DNA of 64,000 nt from Pelagibacter sp052048135 (GTDB lineage: Bacteria; Pseudomonadota; Alphaproteobacteria; Pelagibacterales; Pelagibacteraceae). Both the position numbers and the translations under genes were made by a program. Of the stretch, positions 1 through 9,944 are shown in pieces. The notes beneath the pieces were generated by a model that made no database searches, was not told the DNA's origin, and worked only from the letters and a program-made list of their open reading frames with translations. Each line of letters starts with the position of its first letter. Within the stretch, counting starts at the first letter, position 1. The stretch spans positions 620,001-684,000 of the forward strand of contig NZ_JBNAIM010000002.1 of assembly GCF_052048135.1 (NCBI RefSeq), read 5' to 3'.

Positions 1-524
1 TCATTATTAATGTTTTGTTATGTGTGGGATCATTAAATTTAAATGATATTGTAATTGCTCAAAGAAATATGTGGTTTGTAATACCATTATTTCCAATGTT
101 TGTAATTTTTTTTATATCTGCATTAGCCGAAACAAATAGACCACCTTTTGATTTACCTGAAGCTGAAGCTGAACTTGTAGCAGGTTATCAAACAGAATAT
201 TCAGGAATGATGTATGCAATGTTTTGGTTAGGAGAATATGCAAATATTTTACTAATGTGCGCCCTTGGTTCAATACTTTTTCTAGGTGGTTGGTTATCAC
301 CAATCGATCTTTATCCTTTTAATTTAATACCAGGTGCACTTTGGTTAATTATTAAAATTTTATTATTGTTTATTCTTTTTGCCTTAGTTAAGGCGATTGT
401 TCCAAGGTATAGATATGATCAGCTAATGAGATTAGGTTGGAAAATATTTTTACCATTATCTTTAACTTATGTTGTTTTGACAGCAAGTTATCTTTTTTAT
501 TTTAACCTCTTACCAACAATTTAA
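1..524 (+). CDS. nuoH: NADH-quinone oxidoreductase subunit H, C-terminal part (5' end outside window)
   Basis: Membrane subunit of respiratory complex I that contacts the quinone chamber and links it to the proton-pumping arm. The reading frame is open from the first bases of the window, so the gene begins upstream; the ATG at 15 is internal. The visible part has the NuoH signature ETNRPPFDLPEAEAELVAGY and several hydrophobic segments. It abuts nuoI (stop at 524, next start at 525), the usual order H-I-J-K-L-M-N. Identity is clear; only the C-terminal half or so is present. Confidence 0.96.
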   Translation, partial: IINVLLCVGSLNLNDIVIAQRNMWFVIPLFPMFVIFFISALAETNRPPFDLPEAEAELVAGYQTEYSGMMYAMFWLGEYANILLMCALGSILFLGGWLSPIDLYPFNLIPGALWLIIKILLLFILFALVKAIVPRYRYDQLMRLGWKIFLPLSLTYVVLTASYLFYFNLLPTI

Positions 525-1010
525 ATGAAAATTACTAGATTTCTTAAAACTATATTGATGACAGACTTCATAGCAGGACTTTTTATTGCAATAAAAGAGT
601 TATTTAAATCAAAAAAAACAATAAATTATCCGTTTGAAAAAGGTAAAATAAGTCCAAGATTTAGAGGAGAACATGCGCTTAGAAGATATCCAAATGGAGA
701 GGAAAGATGTATAGCTTGTAAATTATGTGAAGCTGTTTGTCCAGCGCAAGCAATTACAATTGAGTCAGCACAAAGATCTGATGGAAGTAGAAAAACCACT
801 CGTTACGATATAGACATGATGAAATGTATTTATTGTGGTTTATGCGAAGAGTCTTGTCCTGTAGATGCAATAGTGCAAGGACCTAATTTTGAATTTTCTA
901 CAGAGACTCGTGAAGAACTTTATTATACAAAAGAAAAACTTCTTGATAATGGAGACAGGTGGGAAAATATTTTAGCCGCAAATATTAAAACTGATAATCC
1001 ATATAGATAA
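525..1010 (+). CDS. nuoI: NADH-quinone oxidoreductase subunit I (two 4Fe-4S clusters)
   Basis: Peripheral-arm subunit of complex I that carries clusters N6a and N6b towards quinone. Two ferredoxin-type motifs are complete: Cys62, 65, 68 with Cys72, and Cys101, 104, 107 with Cys111. Its 161 residues match the usual family length of about 160. It starts directly after the nuoH stop and is followed 3 bp later by nuoJ, so it is inside one nuo operon. No anomaly seen. Confidence 0.97.
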   Translation: MKITRFLKTILMTDFIAGLFIAIKELFKSKKTINYPFEKGKISPRFRGEHALRRYPNGEERCIACKLCEAVCPAQAITIESAQRSDGSRKTTRYDIDMMKCIYCGLCEESCPVDAIVQGPNFEFSTETREELYYTKEKLLDNGDRWENILAANIKTDNPYR

Positions 1011-1013
1011 TTT

Positions 1014-1643
1014 ATGATAGCACACGCAATATTTTTTTATGTATTCTCAATAATTGCTGTTGTTTCTGCAATTATGGTAACAGTTTCTAAAAACACAGTT
1101 CATTCTGTCTTTTTTTTAATTCTTGATTTTATAAGCATATCCTGTCTTTTCATTATGATTGGTGCTGAATTTTTGGGCATGATAATGTTAATTGTTTATG
1201 TTGGTGCTGTAGCAGTATTATTTTTATTTGTTGTAATGATGTTGAACGTTGCTCAACAAAAAAATCAATGGTTTATTTCAGAGGAAAACTCAGGACATAT
1301 ACCTGTGGGATTATTGATTAGTACAATTATTTTTTTTGAACTAATAATTGTTATAGGTGGTTGGAAATATAAACCTGATTTATTTAAAGCTAGCAGTATT
1401 GTCACTAATGAAATTAGCAATACTCATTCTCTAGGACAAGTTCTATACACTGATTATATTCATATATTTCAAATAAGTGGAATGATTTTGCTTATTGCAA
1501 TGATAGGAGCAATTGTACTTACATTTAGACAAAGAGAAGGAGTCAAAAAACAAAGTTATTTAAAACAAATTTCAAGAGAAAGATCTGAGGGAGTAGAAGT
1601 ATTAGAGGTTGCTTCTAATAAGGGAGTCAAAATAGATGACTGA
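1014..1643 (+). CDS. nuoJ: NADH-quinone oxidoreductase subunit J
   Basis: Membrane subunit of complex I, between NuoH and the NuoK/N proton channels. The 209-residue product is mostly hydrophobic, with about five membrane segments and the conserved stretch around MIVYVGAVAVLFLFVVMML near residues 58-77. The C-terminal 35 residues or so are charged and would extend from the membrane. The gene overlaps nuoK by 8 bp, which suggests translational coupling. Confidence 0.95.
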   Translation: MIAHAIFFYVFSIIAVVSAIMVTVSKNTVHSVFFLILDFISISCLFIMIGAEFLGMIMLIVYVGAVAVLFLFVVMMLNVAQQKNQWFISEENSGHIPVGLLISTIIFFELIIVIGGWKYKPDLFKASSIVTNEISNTHSLGQVLYTDYIHIFQISGMILLIAMIGAIVLTFRQREGVKKQSYLKQISRERSEGVEVLEVASNKGVKIDD

Positions 1644-1947
1644 GATAGGTTTAGGACATTATCTGACATTAGGTGCTGTTATTTTTAGTATTGGAATAAT
1701 AGGAATCTTTTTAAATCGAAAAAATATTATTGTAATTTTAATGAGCATAGAACTAATATTGTTGGCAGTTAATATTAATTTGGTATCTTTCTCTATCTAT
1801 TTAGGCGATTTATCTGGGCAAGTATTTACATTATTTATTCTAACAGTTGCTGCAGCTGAGGCTGCAATAGGGTTAGCAATAATTGTTGTTTACTATAGGA
1901 ATTCTGGAACAATACGTGTTGAGGAAATAGATAAATTGAAGGGATAA
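1636..1947 (+). CDS. nuoK: NADH-quinone oxidoreductase subunit K
   Basis: Small membrane subunit of complex I with the buried glutamates of the proton path. The 103 residues have three hydrophobic helices; glutamates lie in helix 2 (MSIELILLAVNI) and helix 3 (AAAEAAIGLAI), as in the family. The start overlaps the end of nuoJ by 8 bp, and nuoL follows after 1 bp. Length is typical. Confidence 0.96.
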   Translation: MTEIGLGHYLTLGAVIFSIGIIGIFLNRKNIIVILMSIELILLAVNINLVSFSIYLGDLSGQVFTLFILTVAAAEAAIGLAIIVVYYRNSGTIRVEEIDKLKG

Positions 1948-1948
1948 A

Positions 1949-3862
1949 ATGGAAATTTCAATTATTACATTGCCTTTAATAGCTTCAATTATCTCAGGTT
2001 TTTTTGGAAAATTTATTGGAGATAGAAATTCTGAAATTGTTACAAGTTTACTGGTTTCAATATCAGCGGTACTTTCTGCGTTGGTTTTATACGAAGTAAT
2101 ATTTAATCAATATCAAGATAATATAGTTATTGCCACTTGGATTAATTCTGGATCTTTGGATGTTAATTGGTCTATGAAAATTGATGCTTTGTCAGCAGTG
2201 ATGCTGGTAGTTGTCACATCAGTTTCAGCTTTAGTCCATATCTATTCAATTGGATATATGTCTCATGATCCACACAAACCTAGATTTATGGCTTATTTAT
2301 CATTGTTTACTTTTGCAATGTTAATGTTGGTAACTTCTGACAATTTTATACAACTATTTTTTGGTTGGGAAGGGGTAGGTCTTTGCTCCTATTTTTTGAT
2401 TGGTTTTTGGTTTAAAAAAGAAACAGCTAATGCAGCCGCAATCAAAGCATTTGTAGTAAATAGAGTTGGAGATTTTGGTTTTGCTTTAGGAATATTTTTA
2501 ATTTTTTATTTATTTGGAACTGTCAATTATTCTGGAGTTTTTGAGCAAATCCCATCAATTAAAGATAAAGAGTTAGTTTTTTTAGGCATTGAAATAAATG
2601 CAATAAATTTAATTTGTATACTTTTATTTATTGGAGCAATGGGAAAATCTGCGCAAATTTTACTGCACACTTGGTTGCCAGATGCTATGGAAGGTCCTAC
2701 ACCGGTCTCAGCCCTAATACACGCAGCAACTATGGTGACAGCGGGTGTTTTTTTAGTTGTAAGATGTTCTCCAATTTATGAGTATTCAGAATTAGCATTA
2801 AATATCATTACTATTGTTGGTATGTGTACAGCTTTCTTTGCTGCATCTGTAGCTTTAGTTCAAAATGATATAAAAAAAATAATTGCCTATTCAACTTGTA
2901 GTCAATTAGGTTATATGTTTTTTGCAGCTGGAGTAGGTGCATATAATGTGGCAATGTTTCATTTATTTACCCATGCTTTTTTTAAAGCTTTATTATTCTT
3001 AGGATCTGGATCAGTTATCCATGCATTTAAAGATGAACAAAATATAAATAATATGGGTGGTGTATGGAAAAAGCTTCCCTATACCTACGCATTAATGATT
3101 ATAGGAACCTTAGCTTTAACTGGATTTCCTTTATTGTCTGGTTTTTACTCTAAAGATGCAATTATTGAGTTTGCATATTTAAGAGGAAATACAACAGGTT
3201 TTTATGCAGCTGGTATTGGAATTTTTACAGCTTTTCTTACTTCAATATATTCTTGGAGACTAATGTTTAAAACTTTTCATGGCGAGTATAATAACAAAAA
3301 TATCAAAATAGAGGAAACTCACGAGTCTCCTCTAGTGATGTTAATACCTTTAATCTTTCTCTCAATTGGAGCAGTATTTGCCGGTTTTGTTTTTAAAGAA
3401 TTATTTATTAGTTATGAGTCGGCTAATAATTTTTGGAAAGACTCAATCTTTTTTTTGGAGCCTTTAAGTAGTGATCATCCACCATTTTGGTTTTTAATTT
3501 TAACTCCAACTTTAGTAATTTTATCAATTCCAATTGCTTATTATTTATTTGTTAAGAATAAAAAATTACCTGAACAAATAGTGTTAATTAATAAACCTTT
3601 ATATAATTTTTTATTAAACAAATGGTATTTTGATGAGCTTTATGATGTTTTATTTGTGAGATCATCAAAAAAAATAGGATTATTTTTGTGGAAGTTTTTT
3701 GATTTGAAAATAATTGATGGATTTGGTCCTGACGGCATTTCAGCAATCATTAAAAAATTTTCTATTAAAGCCAATAAATTTCAAAGTGGGTTTATTTATC
3801 AATATGCATTTGTAATGCTTCTTGGATTTTCTGCTCTATTAACCTTTTTAATTGTTAAATAA
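1949..3862 (+). CDS. nuoL: NADH-quinone oxidoreductase subunit L (antiporter-like)
   Basis: Distal proton-pumping subunit of complex I, homologous to Mrp antiporters. The 637-residue polytopic protein shows the family motifs FFGWEGVGLCSYFLIGFW near residue 137 and LPDAMEGPTPVSALIHAATM near residue 247, and a long C-terminal part consistent with the lateral helix. The stop shares its last base with the start of nuoM (TAATG), so the operon is tightly packed. Confidence 0.97.
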   Translation: MEISIITLPLIASIISGFFGKFIGDRNSEIVTSLLVSISAVLSALVLYEVIFNQYQDNIVIATWINSGSLDVNWSMKIDALSAVMLVVVTSVSALVHIYSIGYMSHDPHKPRFMAYLSLFTFAMLMLVTSDNFIQLFFGWEGVGLCSYFLIGFWFKKETANAAAIKAFVVNRVGDFGFALGIFLIFYLFGTVNYSGVFEQIPSIKDKELVFLGIEINAINLICILLFIGAMGKSAQILLHTWLPDAMEGPTPVSALIHAATMVTAGVFLVVRCSPIYEYSELALNIITIVGMCTAFFAASVALVQNDIKKIIAYSTCSQLGYMFFAAGVGAYNVAMFHLFTHAFFKALLFLGSGSVIHAFKDEQNINNMGGVWKKLPYTYALMIIGTLALTGFPLLSGFYSKDAIIEFAYLRGNTTGFYAAGIGIFTAFLTSIYSWRLMFKTFHGEYNNKNIKIEETHESPLVMLIPLIFLSIGAVFAGFVFKELFISYESANNFWKDSIFFLEPLSSDHPPFWFLILTPTLVILSIPIAYYLFVKNKKLPEQIVLINKPLYNFLLNKWYFDELYDVLFVRSSKKIGLFLWKFFDLKIIDGFGPDGISAIIKKFSIKANKFQSGFIYQYAFVMLLGFSALLTFLIVK

Positions 3863-5346
3863 TGAATTTTCCTATTCTTTCATCTTTAATTTTACTTCCA
3901 ACTATTGGCTCTTTATTTATATTTTTCACTAGAAGTAGTAAAAAAAATAACAACACAGTTAAATATGTTGCTTTATTTACTTCATTTGTAAATTTCTTTT
4001 TGTCTATTTATTTATGGACCTTATTTGATCAAACAACTTCTGAATTTCAATTTGTTGAGGATAGAGTCTGGATTGAAAATTTTATTAATTATAAAGTTGG
4101 CGTTGATGGAATATCAATTTTATTTATTTTATTAACAACATTTATTACACCTCTTTGCGTTTTATCAATTAATAATTCTATAAAAAATAGATTAAGCGAG
4201 TTTCTTATAGCGGTATTAATAATGGAATCTTTTATGATTGGAGTTTTTTGTTCTTTAGATCTTGTTATATTTTATTTATTTTTTGAAGCTGGTTTAATTC
4301 CAATGTTTTTAATCATAGGGATTTGGGGTGGAACAAGAAGAGTATATTCTGCATTTAAATTCTTTTTATATACCTTGTTAGGATCAGTATTGATGTTAGT
4401 TGCAATAATCTCAATATACTGGATAACAGGCACAACAGATGTAGTACAGCTATATGAAATAGGTATAGATGTTAAATATCAAAATCTTCTATGGCTAGCT
4501 TTTTTTAGTTCATTTGCTGTAAAAACACCGATGTGGCCAGTTCATACTTGGTTGCCTGATGCTCATGTTGAAGCGCCAACAGCTGGCTCTGTTTTATTAG
4601 CAGCAATTTTATTAAAAATGGCAGGCTATGGTTTTATAAGATTTTCTTTAGGTTTATTCCCTGATGCTTCAGAGGTTTTTACACCTTTAATTTATTTATT
4701 AAGTGTTATCGCAATTATTTTTACTTCCTTTATTGCTTTAATGCAGGAAGATATGAAAAAATTAATTGCTTATTCATCTGTAGCACATATGGGATTTGTC
4801 ACATTAGGAATTTTTACACTTCAACAACAAGGTATTGAAGGAAGTATTATTCAAATGATAAGTCATGGCCTTGTTTCGGCAGCACTTTTCTTATGTGTTG
4901 GTGTTGTTTATGATAGAATGCATTCTAGATTGATTAATACATACGGAGGGATTGTAAGTATAGTTCCTAAATACTCAGTATTATTCATGTTATTCACTTT
5001 GGCAGCTTTAGGTCTTCCTGGTACAAGTGGTTTTGTTGGTGAATTTTTAATCTTAATGGCAGCATTTAAAGATAATTTTTTAGTGGCTGTTATTGCAAGC
5101 TTAGGTGTAATCATTGGTGCAGCATATATGTTATGGTTATATAAAAGAGTAGTGTTTGGAAAATTAGTAAATAGTGATTTAAAACAAATGATTGATTTAA
5201 ACAAATCAGAATTATTTATTTTATGTTGTTTAGCTATACCTACCTTATTTTTTGGTTTTTACCCAGATCCTTTAATAAATACAATTGAAGTATCAATTTC
5301 AGATTTAATTGAAACGTATAATTATAAACTTGTGAGTAAATTTTAA
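3862..5346 (+). CDS. nuoM: NADH-quinone oxidoreductase subunit M (antiporter-like)
   Basis: Second antiporter-like proton channel of complex I. The 494 residues contain the family motif THTWLPDAHVEAPTAGSVLLA style segment near residues 229-248 and the internal helix glutamate region (YLFFEAGLIPMFLIIGIWGG). Start and stop both overlap neighbours by one base (TAATG), in order L-M-N. Length and architecture are ordinary for alphaproteobacteria. Confidence 0.97.
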   Translation: MNFPILSSLILLPTIGSLFIFFTRSSKKNNNTVKYVALFTSFVNFFLSIYLWTLFDQTTSEFQFVEDRVWIENFINYKVGVDGISILFILLTTFITPLCVLSINNSIKNRLSEFLIAVLIMESFMIGVFCSLDLVIFYLFFEAGLIPMFLIIGIWGGTRRVYSAFKFFLYTLLGSVLMLVAIISIYWITGTTDVVQLYEIGIDVKYQNLLWLAFFSSFAVKTPMWPVHTWLPDAHVEAPTAGSVLLAAILLKMAGYGFIRFSLGLFPDASEVFTPLIYLLSVIAIIFTSFIALMQEDMKKLIAYSSVAHMGFVTLGIFTLQQQGIEGSIIQMISHGLVSAALFLCVGVVYDRMHSRLINTYGGIVSIVPKYSVLFMLFTLAALGLPGTSGFVGEFLILMAAFKDNFLVAVIASLGVIIGAAYMLWLYKRVVFGKLVNSDLKQMIDLNKSELFILCCLAIPTLFFGFYPDPLINTIEVSISDLIETYNYKLVSKF

Positions 5347-6767
5347 TGGAAAATTTGCAACTGGTATTTCCAGAAATTTTTTTGTCGTTATCTATAATGT
5401 TTTTATTGATATTAGGAGTATTTAAAAAAAATAGCTCAATAATTATTCAAAATATCTCTTTAATTATTTTATTAATTACAGCTGTAATTACATTTAACGA
5501 AACAATAAGTATTAGTGAAGTAAAACTATTTAATAATAGTTTGATAATTGATTATCTATCATCATTTATGAAGATAATAACTTTATTAGCTGCTTTCTTA
5601 GTTTTAATAATTTCTTCAACCTATCTTAAAACATTCAAGATTTTTAAAATTGAATATCCCATACTAATTTTGAGCTCAGTTTTGGGTATGATGATAATGA
5701 TAAGTTCTAACGATTTAATTGTATTTTATATGGGACTAGAGCTTCAATCGTTAGCTTTATATGTTTTGGCAACATTCAATAGAGATAATATTAAATCTTC
5801 AGAAGCAGGATTAAAATACTTTGTTTTAAGCGCTTTATCATCAGGTTTATTATTGTATGGATGTTCGTTAATATATGGTTTTACTGGATCAACTAATTTT
5901 GATGTAATTGCTACCCAATTAAACTCAAACGAATATGCTTTAACATTCGGCATTGTTTTTATATTGGTCGGTTTAGCATTTAAAATTTCAGCTGTTCCAT
6001 TTCATATGTGGGCACCTGATGTATATGAAGGATCACCAACTTCAGTAACATTGTTTTTTACTATGGTTCCTAAAATAGCAGCATTATCAGTTTTTATAAG
6101 ATTTTTATATGTTCCTTTTTTAAATTTAATTGAACAGTGGCAAATGATTTTAATTTTTTTATCGATTGCCTCAATGCTTTTTGGAGCTGTCGCAGCGATA
6201 GGACAAACTAACTTAAAAAGATTAGTAGCATATAGCTCAATAGGTCATGTTGGATATGCCTTGGCAGGATTAGCAACAGGATCTAATGATGGAATACAAA
6301 GTTCAGTAATTTATATAACGATTTATATATTGATGAATCTTGGACTTTTTTCATGTTTATTAATGATGAAACGAAAAGATGAATACTACGAAAATATTGA
6401 TGATTTATCTGGATTATCAAAAAATCATCCAATGTTGTCTTTATCATTATTAATTATTCTTTTTTCTTTAGCAGGAATTCCTCCCCTTGCTGGTTTTTTT
6501 GCTAAATTTTATGTTTTTAAATCAGTTATTGAACAATCAATGTATTTTTTAGCTGTGGTGGGTTTATTATCAACCGTAATTGCAGCATTTTATTATTTAA
6601 GACTAATTAAGATAATGTATTTTGATGAAGAAAAGGAAAAATATGATACAGACCATAGTGTTTGGTTAAAATTTTCTCTTGCAGCTTCTACACTGTTAAT
6701 TTTGATATACTTTATATTCCCGAGTCAATTAATTGAAGTAGTTTCAAGAATTAACATAATTCAATGA
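5346..6767 (+). CDS. nuoN: NADH-quinone oxidoreductase subunit N (antiporter-like)
   Basis: Third antiporter-like subunit of complex I and the last gene of the nuo operon. The 473-residue hydrophobic protein has the motif FHMWAPDVYEGSPTSVTLFF near residue 219 and the conserved YMGLELQSLALYVL segment near residue 128. The 3' end overlaps birA by 4 bp (ATGA), so the nuo transcript probably runs on into the cofactor genes downstream. Confidence 0.97.
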   Translation: MENLQLVFPEIFLSLSIMFLLILGVFKKNSSIIIQNISLIILLITAVITFNETISISEVKLFNNSLIIDYLSSFMKIITLLAAFLVLIISSTYLKTFKIFKIEYPILILSSVLGMMIMISSNDLIVFYMGLELQSLALYVLATFNRDNIKSSEAGLKYFVLSALSSGLLLYGCSLIYGFTGSTNFDVIATQLNSNEYALTFGIVFILVGLAFKISAVPFHMWAPDVYEGSPTSVTLFFTMVPKIAALSVFIRFLYVPFLNLIEQWQMILIFLSIASMLFGAVAAIGQTNLKRLVAYSSIGHVGYALAGLATGSNDGIQSSVIYITIYILMNLGLFSCLLMMKRKDEYYENIDDLSGLSKNHPMLSLSLLIILFSLAGIPPLAGFFAKFYVFKSVIEQSMYFLAVVGLLSTVIAAFYYLRLIKIMYFDEEKEKYDTDHSVWLKFSLAASTLLILIYFIFPSQLIEVVSRINIIQ

Positions 6768-7300
6768 AACTAAAACAATTTAATTTTAAAAAAGTAAAAA
6801 GTACAAATCAAACTGCTATTAGATTAATTAAGTCCTCAAAAAATGAATTTGGCTTAATTGTTTCAGAGTCACAATCAAATGGAAAAGGTCAATATGGAAG
6901 AAAATGGATTTCTTATAAAGGAAATGTATTTTTATCTTTTTTTTACAAATTAGAAAATATTAAATTATCGTTAAGTTCGTTAACTAAAATAAACTGTTTT
7001 TTAGTTAAAGAGATTATATCGAAATATTATAAAAAAAAGATTACTTTTAAATCACCTAATGATTTATTAATTAATAAAAAAAAAATCTGTGGAATCTTAC
7101 AGGAAAAAATTGAAAAATCTAAAAAGCAATATTTTGTTGTTGGAGTTGGACTTAATTTGATCAAAAGTCCTATTATACCAAATTATCCTACTACTAATTT
7201 GTTTGAAATTACAAATCAAAAGATAAATAAGAAAAAATTCGTGAAAGAACTTAAAATAACTTTTGAGAAATTTTTATCAAAGTACTATAAAGCCAGCTAA
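6764..7300 (+). CDS. birA: Biotin--[acetyl-CoA carboxylase] ligase, short form
   Basis: Joins biotin to the biotin carboxyl carrier protein through biotinyl-AMP. The biotin/ATP loop GKGQYGRKW is visible at residues 40-48, and the KSPNDLLINKKKICGILQE segment carries the catalytic lysine region. At 178 residues it is short. There is no N-terminal helix-turn-helix, so it cannot repress biotin genes as E. coli BirA does, and the usual C-terminal SH3-like domain is largely missing. It follows nuoN, a common alphaproteobacterial order, and is followed directly by coaX. Confidence 0.88.
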   Translation: MKLKQFNFKKVKSTNQTAIRLIKSSKNEFGLIVSESQSNGKGQYGRKWISYKGNVFLSFFYKLENIKLSLSSLTKINCFLVKEIISKYYKKKITFKSPNDLLINKKKICGILQEKIEKSKKQYFVVGVGLNLIKSPIIPNYPTTNLFEITNQKINKKKFVKELKITFEKFLSKYYKAS

Positions 7301-8038
7301 ATGATTATTTTGGGCGATATAGGAAATACTGAAACAAAAATTTGTTTAGTAAAAAATAATAAGATTATCAAAAAAATACTTATTCCAACAAACGGAAAAA
7401 AAATACATATTTTAAATAAACATTTTAAAAGATTTAATTTTGCTAAATTAAAAAAAATATTATTTTGTAGTGTTGTTCCATCTTCTTATAAAGAATTAAA
7501 AAACTATTTTAAAAAAAAAACATCAATAAAATGTTTTGAATTAAAAGAATTAAATTTAAGATATTTTTTAAAAATAGGTGTTAATTACAAACAGGTAGGA
7601 TCTGATAGATTGGCAAATGCAATCTGTGTTTCTGCAAAAAATAAAAATTTTATTATTTTAGATTTTGGTACAGCTACTACTTTTGATGTTTTGATAGGAA
7701 AAGATTATAAAGGTGGAATTATTTCTCCTGGTATCAATATTTCACTAAACACACTTTCTGATAAAGCATCCTTAATTCCTAAAATTAATTTAAAAAAAAT
7801 GTCTAAAGTTATTGGCAAAGATACAAAATCAGCTGTGAGATCTGGTTTTTTTTGGGGTTATGCTGGATTGATTGACAATATTATAAATTTAATTAAGAAA
7901 GAAACAAAAAAACCATTTAAAGTAGTTATTACAGGTGGTTTTTCAAAATTATTTAAAAACTCAATTAAAACAAAAGTAAAACAAGATTTAGATATAACAA
8001 TTAATGGTCTTCTTAAAGCTTCAAAACTTATAAAATAA
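7301..8038 (+). CDS. coaX: Type III pantothenate kinase
   Basis: First step of coenzyme A synthesis, phosphorylating pantothenate. The N-terminal nucleotide-binding motif GDIGNTETKI (residues 5-14) and the later DFGTATTFDV motif belong to the ASKHA-type CoaX family. The 245 residues are near the usual 255. The gene abuts birA with no gap and is followed 1 bp later by rnj, matching the birA-coaX-rnj order of alphaproteobacteria. Confidence 0.93.
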   Translation: MIILGDIGNTETKICLVKNNKIIKKILIPTNGKKIHILNKHFKRFNFAKLKKILFCSVVPSSYKELKNYFKKKTSIKCFELKELNLRYFLKIGVNYKQVGSDRLANAICVSAKNKNFIILDFGTATTFDVLIGKDYKGGIISPGINISLNTLSDKASLIPKINLKKMSKVIGKDTKSAVRSGFFWGYAGLIDNIINLIKKETKKPFKVVITGGFSKLFKNSIKTKVKQDLDITINGLLKASKLIK

Positions 8039-8039
8039 T

Positions 8040-9698
8040 ATGAAAGATGAATTTTTATTTTGCCCTTTAGGTGGCTCTGGTGAAATTGGGATGAATATGA
8101 ATTTATTTGCCTATGGACAACCAGGCGATCATAAATGGATTATGGTCGATATTGGAGTAACTTTTGCGGATGATACTATTCCAGGGATTGATTTGATTTA
8201 TCCTGATCCTGGATTTATTCAAGAAAGAAAAGAAAATTTATTAGGTATAATTCTAACACATGCCCATGAAGATCACATAGGTGCTGTTGCTCATCTTTGG
8301 CCTAAGTTAGGTTGCAAAATTTATGCCACACCTTTTACAGCAGTATTAATTAAAGAAAAATTCAAAGAAAAACATATCGATATTACAAAAGATTTACAAA
8401 TTGTTGAACTTAATGGAAAAGTAAAATTAGATCCTTTTGAAATTGAATATATTACTTTAACACATTCAATATTAGAACCTAATGGTCTCAAAATTCAAAC
8501 ACCGGCAGGAGTTGTATTACATACTGGTGATTGGAAGGTAGATCCAAATCCATTAATTGGAGATAAAATTAATTCAAAAAGATTAAAAGAAATTGGTGAT
8601 GAAGGAGTTCTAGCAATGATATGTGACTCTACTAATGTTTTTAGTGCAGGTAGATCAGGATCTGAATTAGATGTAAGAAAAAATATGCTCAATATTATGA
8701 GTAGATTAAAAAAAAGAATAGTAATTACATCATTTGCATCAAATGTAGCTAGAATGGAGTCAGTTTTTTATTGTGCTGAAAAAACTGGAAGACAAATTTC
8801 TTTAGTTGGTAGATCTATGCACAGAATATATAAAGCTGCTAGACAATGTGGATATCTTCAAAATACAATTGATCCTATAGACCCAAGAGAAGCAAAAAAT
8901 ATTTCTAGAGAAAAAATAGTTTATCTTTGCACTGGAAGCCAAGGAGAGCCTATGGGTGCTATGATGCGAATTTCTAACTATACACATCCAGATGTATTTA
9001 TTGAAAAAAATGATGCAGTTATATTTTCTTCTAAAATCATACCAGGAAATGAAAAGAAACTTTATAAACTCCATAATCAATTAGTAAAAGATGGAATTGA
9101 AGTTATTTCAGAGGAAAGTGAATTTATTCATGTTTCAGGGCACCCGAATAGAGAAGATCTGAAAGATATGTATAATTGGGTTAAACCAAAATGTGTAATA
9201 CCAGTTCATGGTGAACATAGACATATGATAGAGCATGTAAACTTTGCAAAAGAAATGCAAGTGCCTTATCCAGTTCAAGTAGAAAATGGTGATATTGTTA
9301 AATTAGCACCTGGGCATTATCCTGAAGTTTATGACAAAGCACCGAGTGGTAGATTATATCTTGATGGGAATATAAGTGTAGAAGAGAATTCTCAATCAAT
9401 AAAAGATAGGAAAAATTTAAGTGCAAATGGCTATTTAGAAGTTACAATTTTAATTACATCCAAAGGTAATATCCACAATAATCCAATAATAACTTTTAGA
9501 GGTTTGCCTGTTTATGAAACTGATGAGTTTATTTATGGACTTGAAGAGGAGATAGAAAAAACAACTAAAACTTTTAAACTAGGTAACAAAAGTCAAGAAC
9601 ACAATCTTATTGATGCTTTGAAAATAGCTTTAAGAAAATTTACTAAAGAAAAAACTGGTAAAAAACCTTTCACCAACATCAACTTAGTTAAGATTTAA
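8040..9698 (+). CDS. rnj: Ribonuclease J (metallo-beta-lactamase family)
   Basis: Exo/endoribonuclease in RNA maturation and decay. The zinc motif HAHEDH is at residues 74-79, followed by the beta-CASP segment and, near residue 365, the HVSGHPNREDL motif typical of RNase J; PVHGEHRHM completes the metal site. The 552 residues are the expected length. The gene lies between coaX and a small DUF1467-type gene, whose start overlaps its stop by one base. A metal-dependent RNase J is more likely than another MBL hydrolase because of the beta-CASP architecture. Confidence 0.95.
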   Translation: MKDEFLFCPLGGSGEIGMNMNLFAYGQPGDHKWIMVDIGVTFADDTIPGIDLIYPDPGFIQERKENLLGIILTHAHEDHIGAVAHLWPKLGCKIYATPFTAVLIKEKFKEKHIDITKDLQIVELNGKVKLDPFEIEYITLTHSILEPNGLKIQTPAGVVLHTGDWKVDPNPLIGDKINSKRLKEIGDEGVLAMICDSTNVFSAGRSGSELDVRKNMLNIMSRLKKRIVITSFASNVARMESVFYCAEKTGRQISLVGRSMHRIYKAARQCGYLQNTIDPIDPREAKNISREKIVYLCTGSQGEPMGAMMRISNYTHPDVFIEKNDAVIFSSKIIPGNEKKLYKLHNQLVKDGIEVISEESEFIHVSGHPNREDLKDMYNWVKPKCVIPVHGEHRHMIEHVNFAKEMQVPYPVQVENGDIVKLAPGHYPEVYDKAPSGRLYLDGNISVEENSQSIKDRKNLSANGYLEVTILITSKGNIHNNPIITFRGLPVYETDEFIYGLEEEIEKTTKTFKLGNKSQEHNLIDALKIALRKFTKEKTGKKPFTNINLVKI

Positions 9699-9943
9699 TG
9701 AGTATTACCGGTTTAGCAATAATTTATATAATTATTTGGTGGATTGTTTTTTTTGCAATATTACCTATCGATGTAGATAGAATTAAGATCAAAAAGATTG
9801 AAGGTGAAGATTCAGGTTCTCCAGAAAATCCTAAAATGCCAAAAAAGTTCATTTATTGTACAGGAATTACAACTATTTTGTTCATTGCAATTTATTTGTT
9901 AATGAAGTTTGAATATTTGAACTTAAGAAATATAATCAGTTAA
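9698..9943 (+). CDS. DUF1467-like small membrane protein
   Basis: An 81-residue protein with two predicted membrane helices (residues about 4-24 and 55-74) joined by a charged loop. The WWIVFFAILPIDV start and the loop pattern resemble the DUF1467 family, which sits beside RNase J and ProRS in many alphaproteobacteria; function unknown. It overlaps rnj by one base and ends 1 bp before proS, so it is part of the same transcript. Family placement is from pattern memory. Confidence 0.8.
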   Translation: MSITGLAIIYIIIWWIVFFAILPIDVDRIKIKKIEGEDSGSPENPKMPKKFIYCTGITTILFIAIYLLMKFEYLNLRNIIS

Positions 9944-9944
9944 C

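Noticed and set aside
15..17. ATG at 15 as the start of the first gene
   Set aside because: The frame is open to the window edge and codes for NuoH-like sequence before this ATG, so it is internal.
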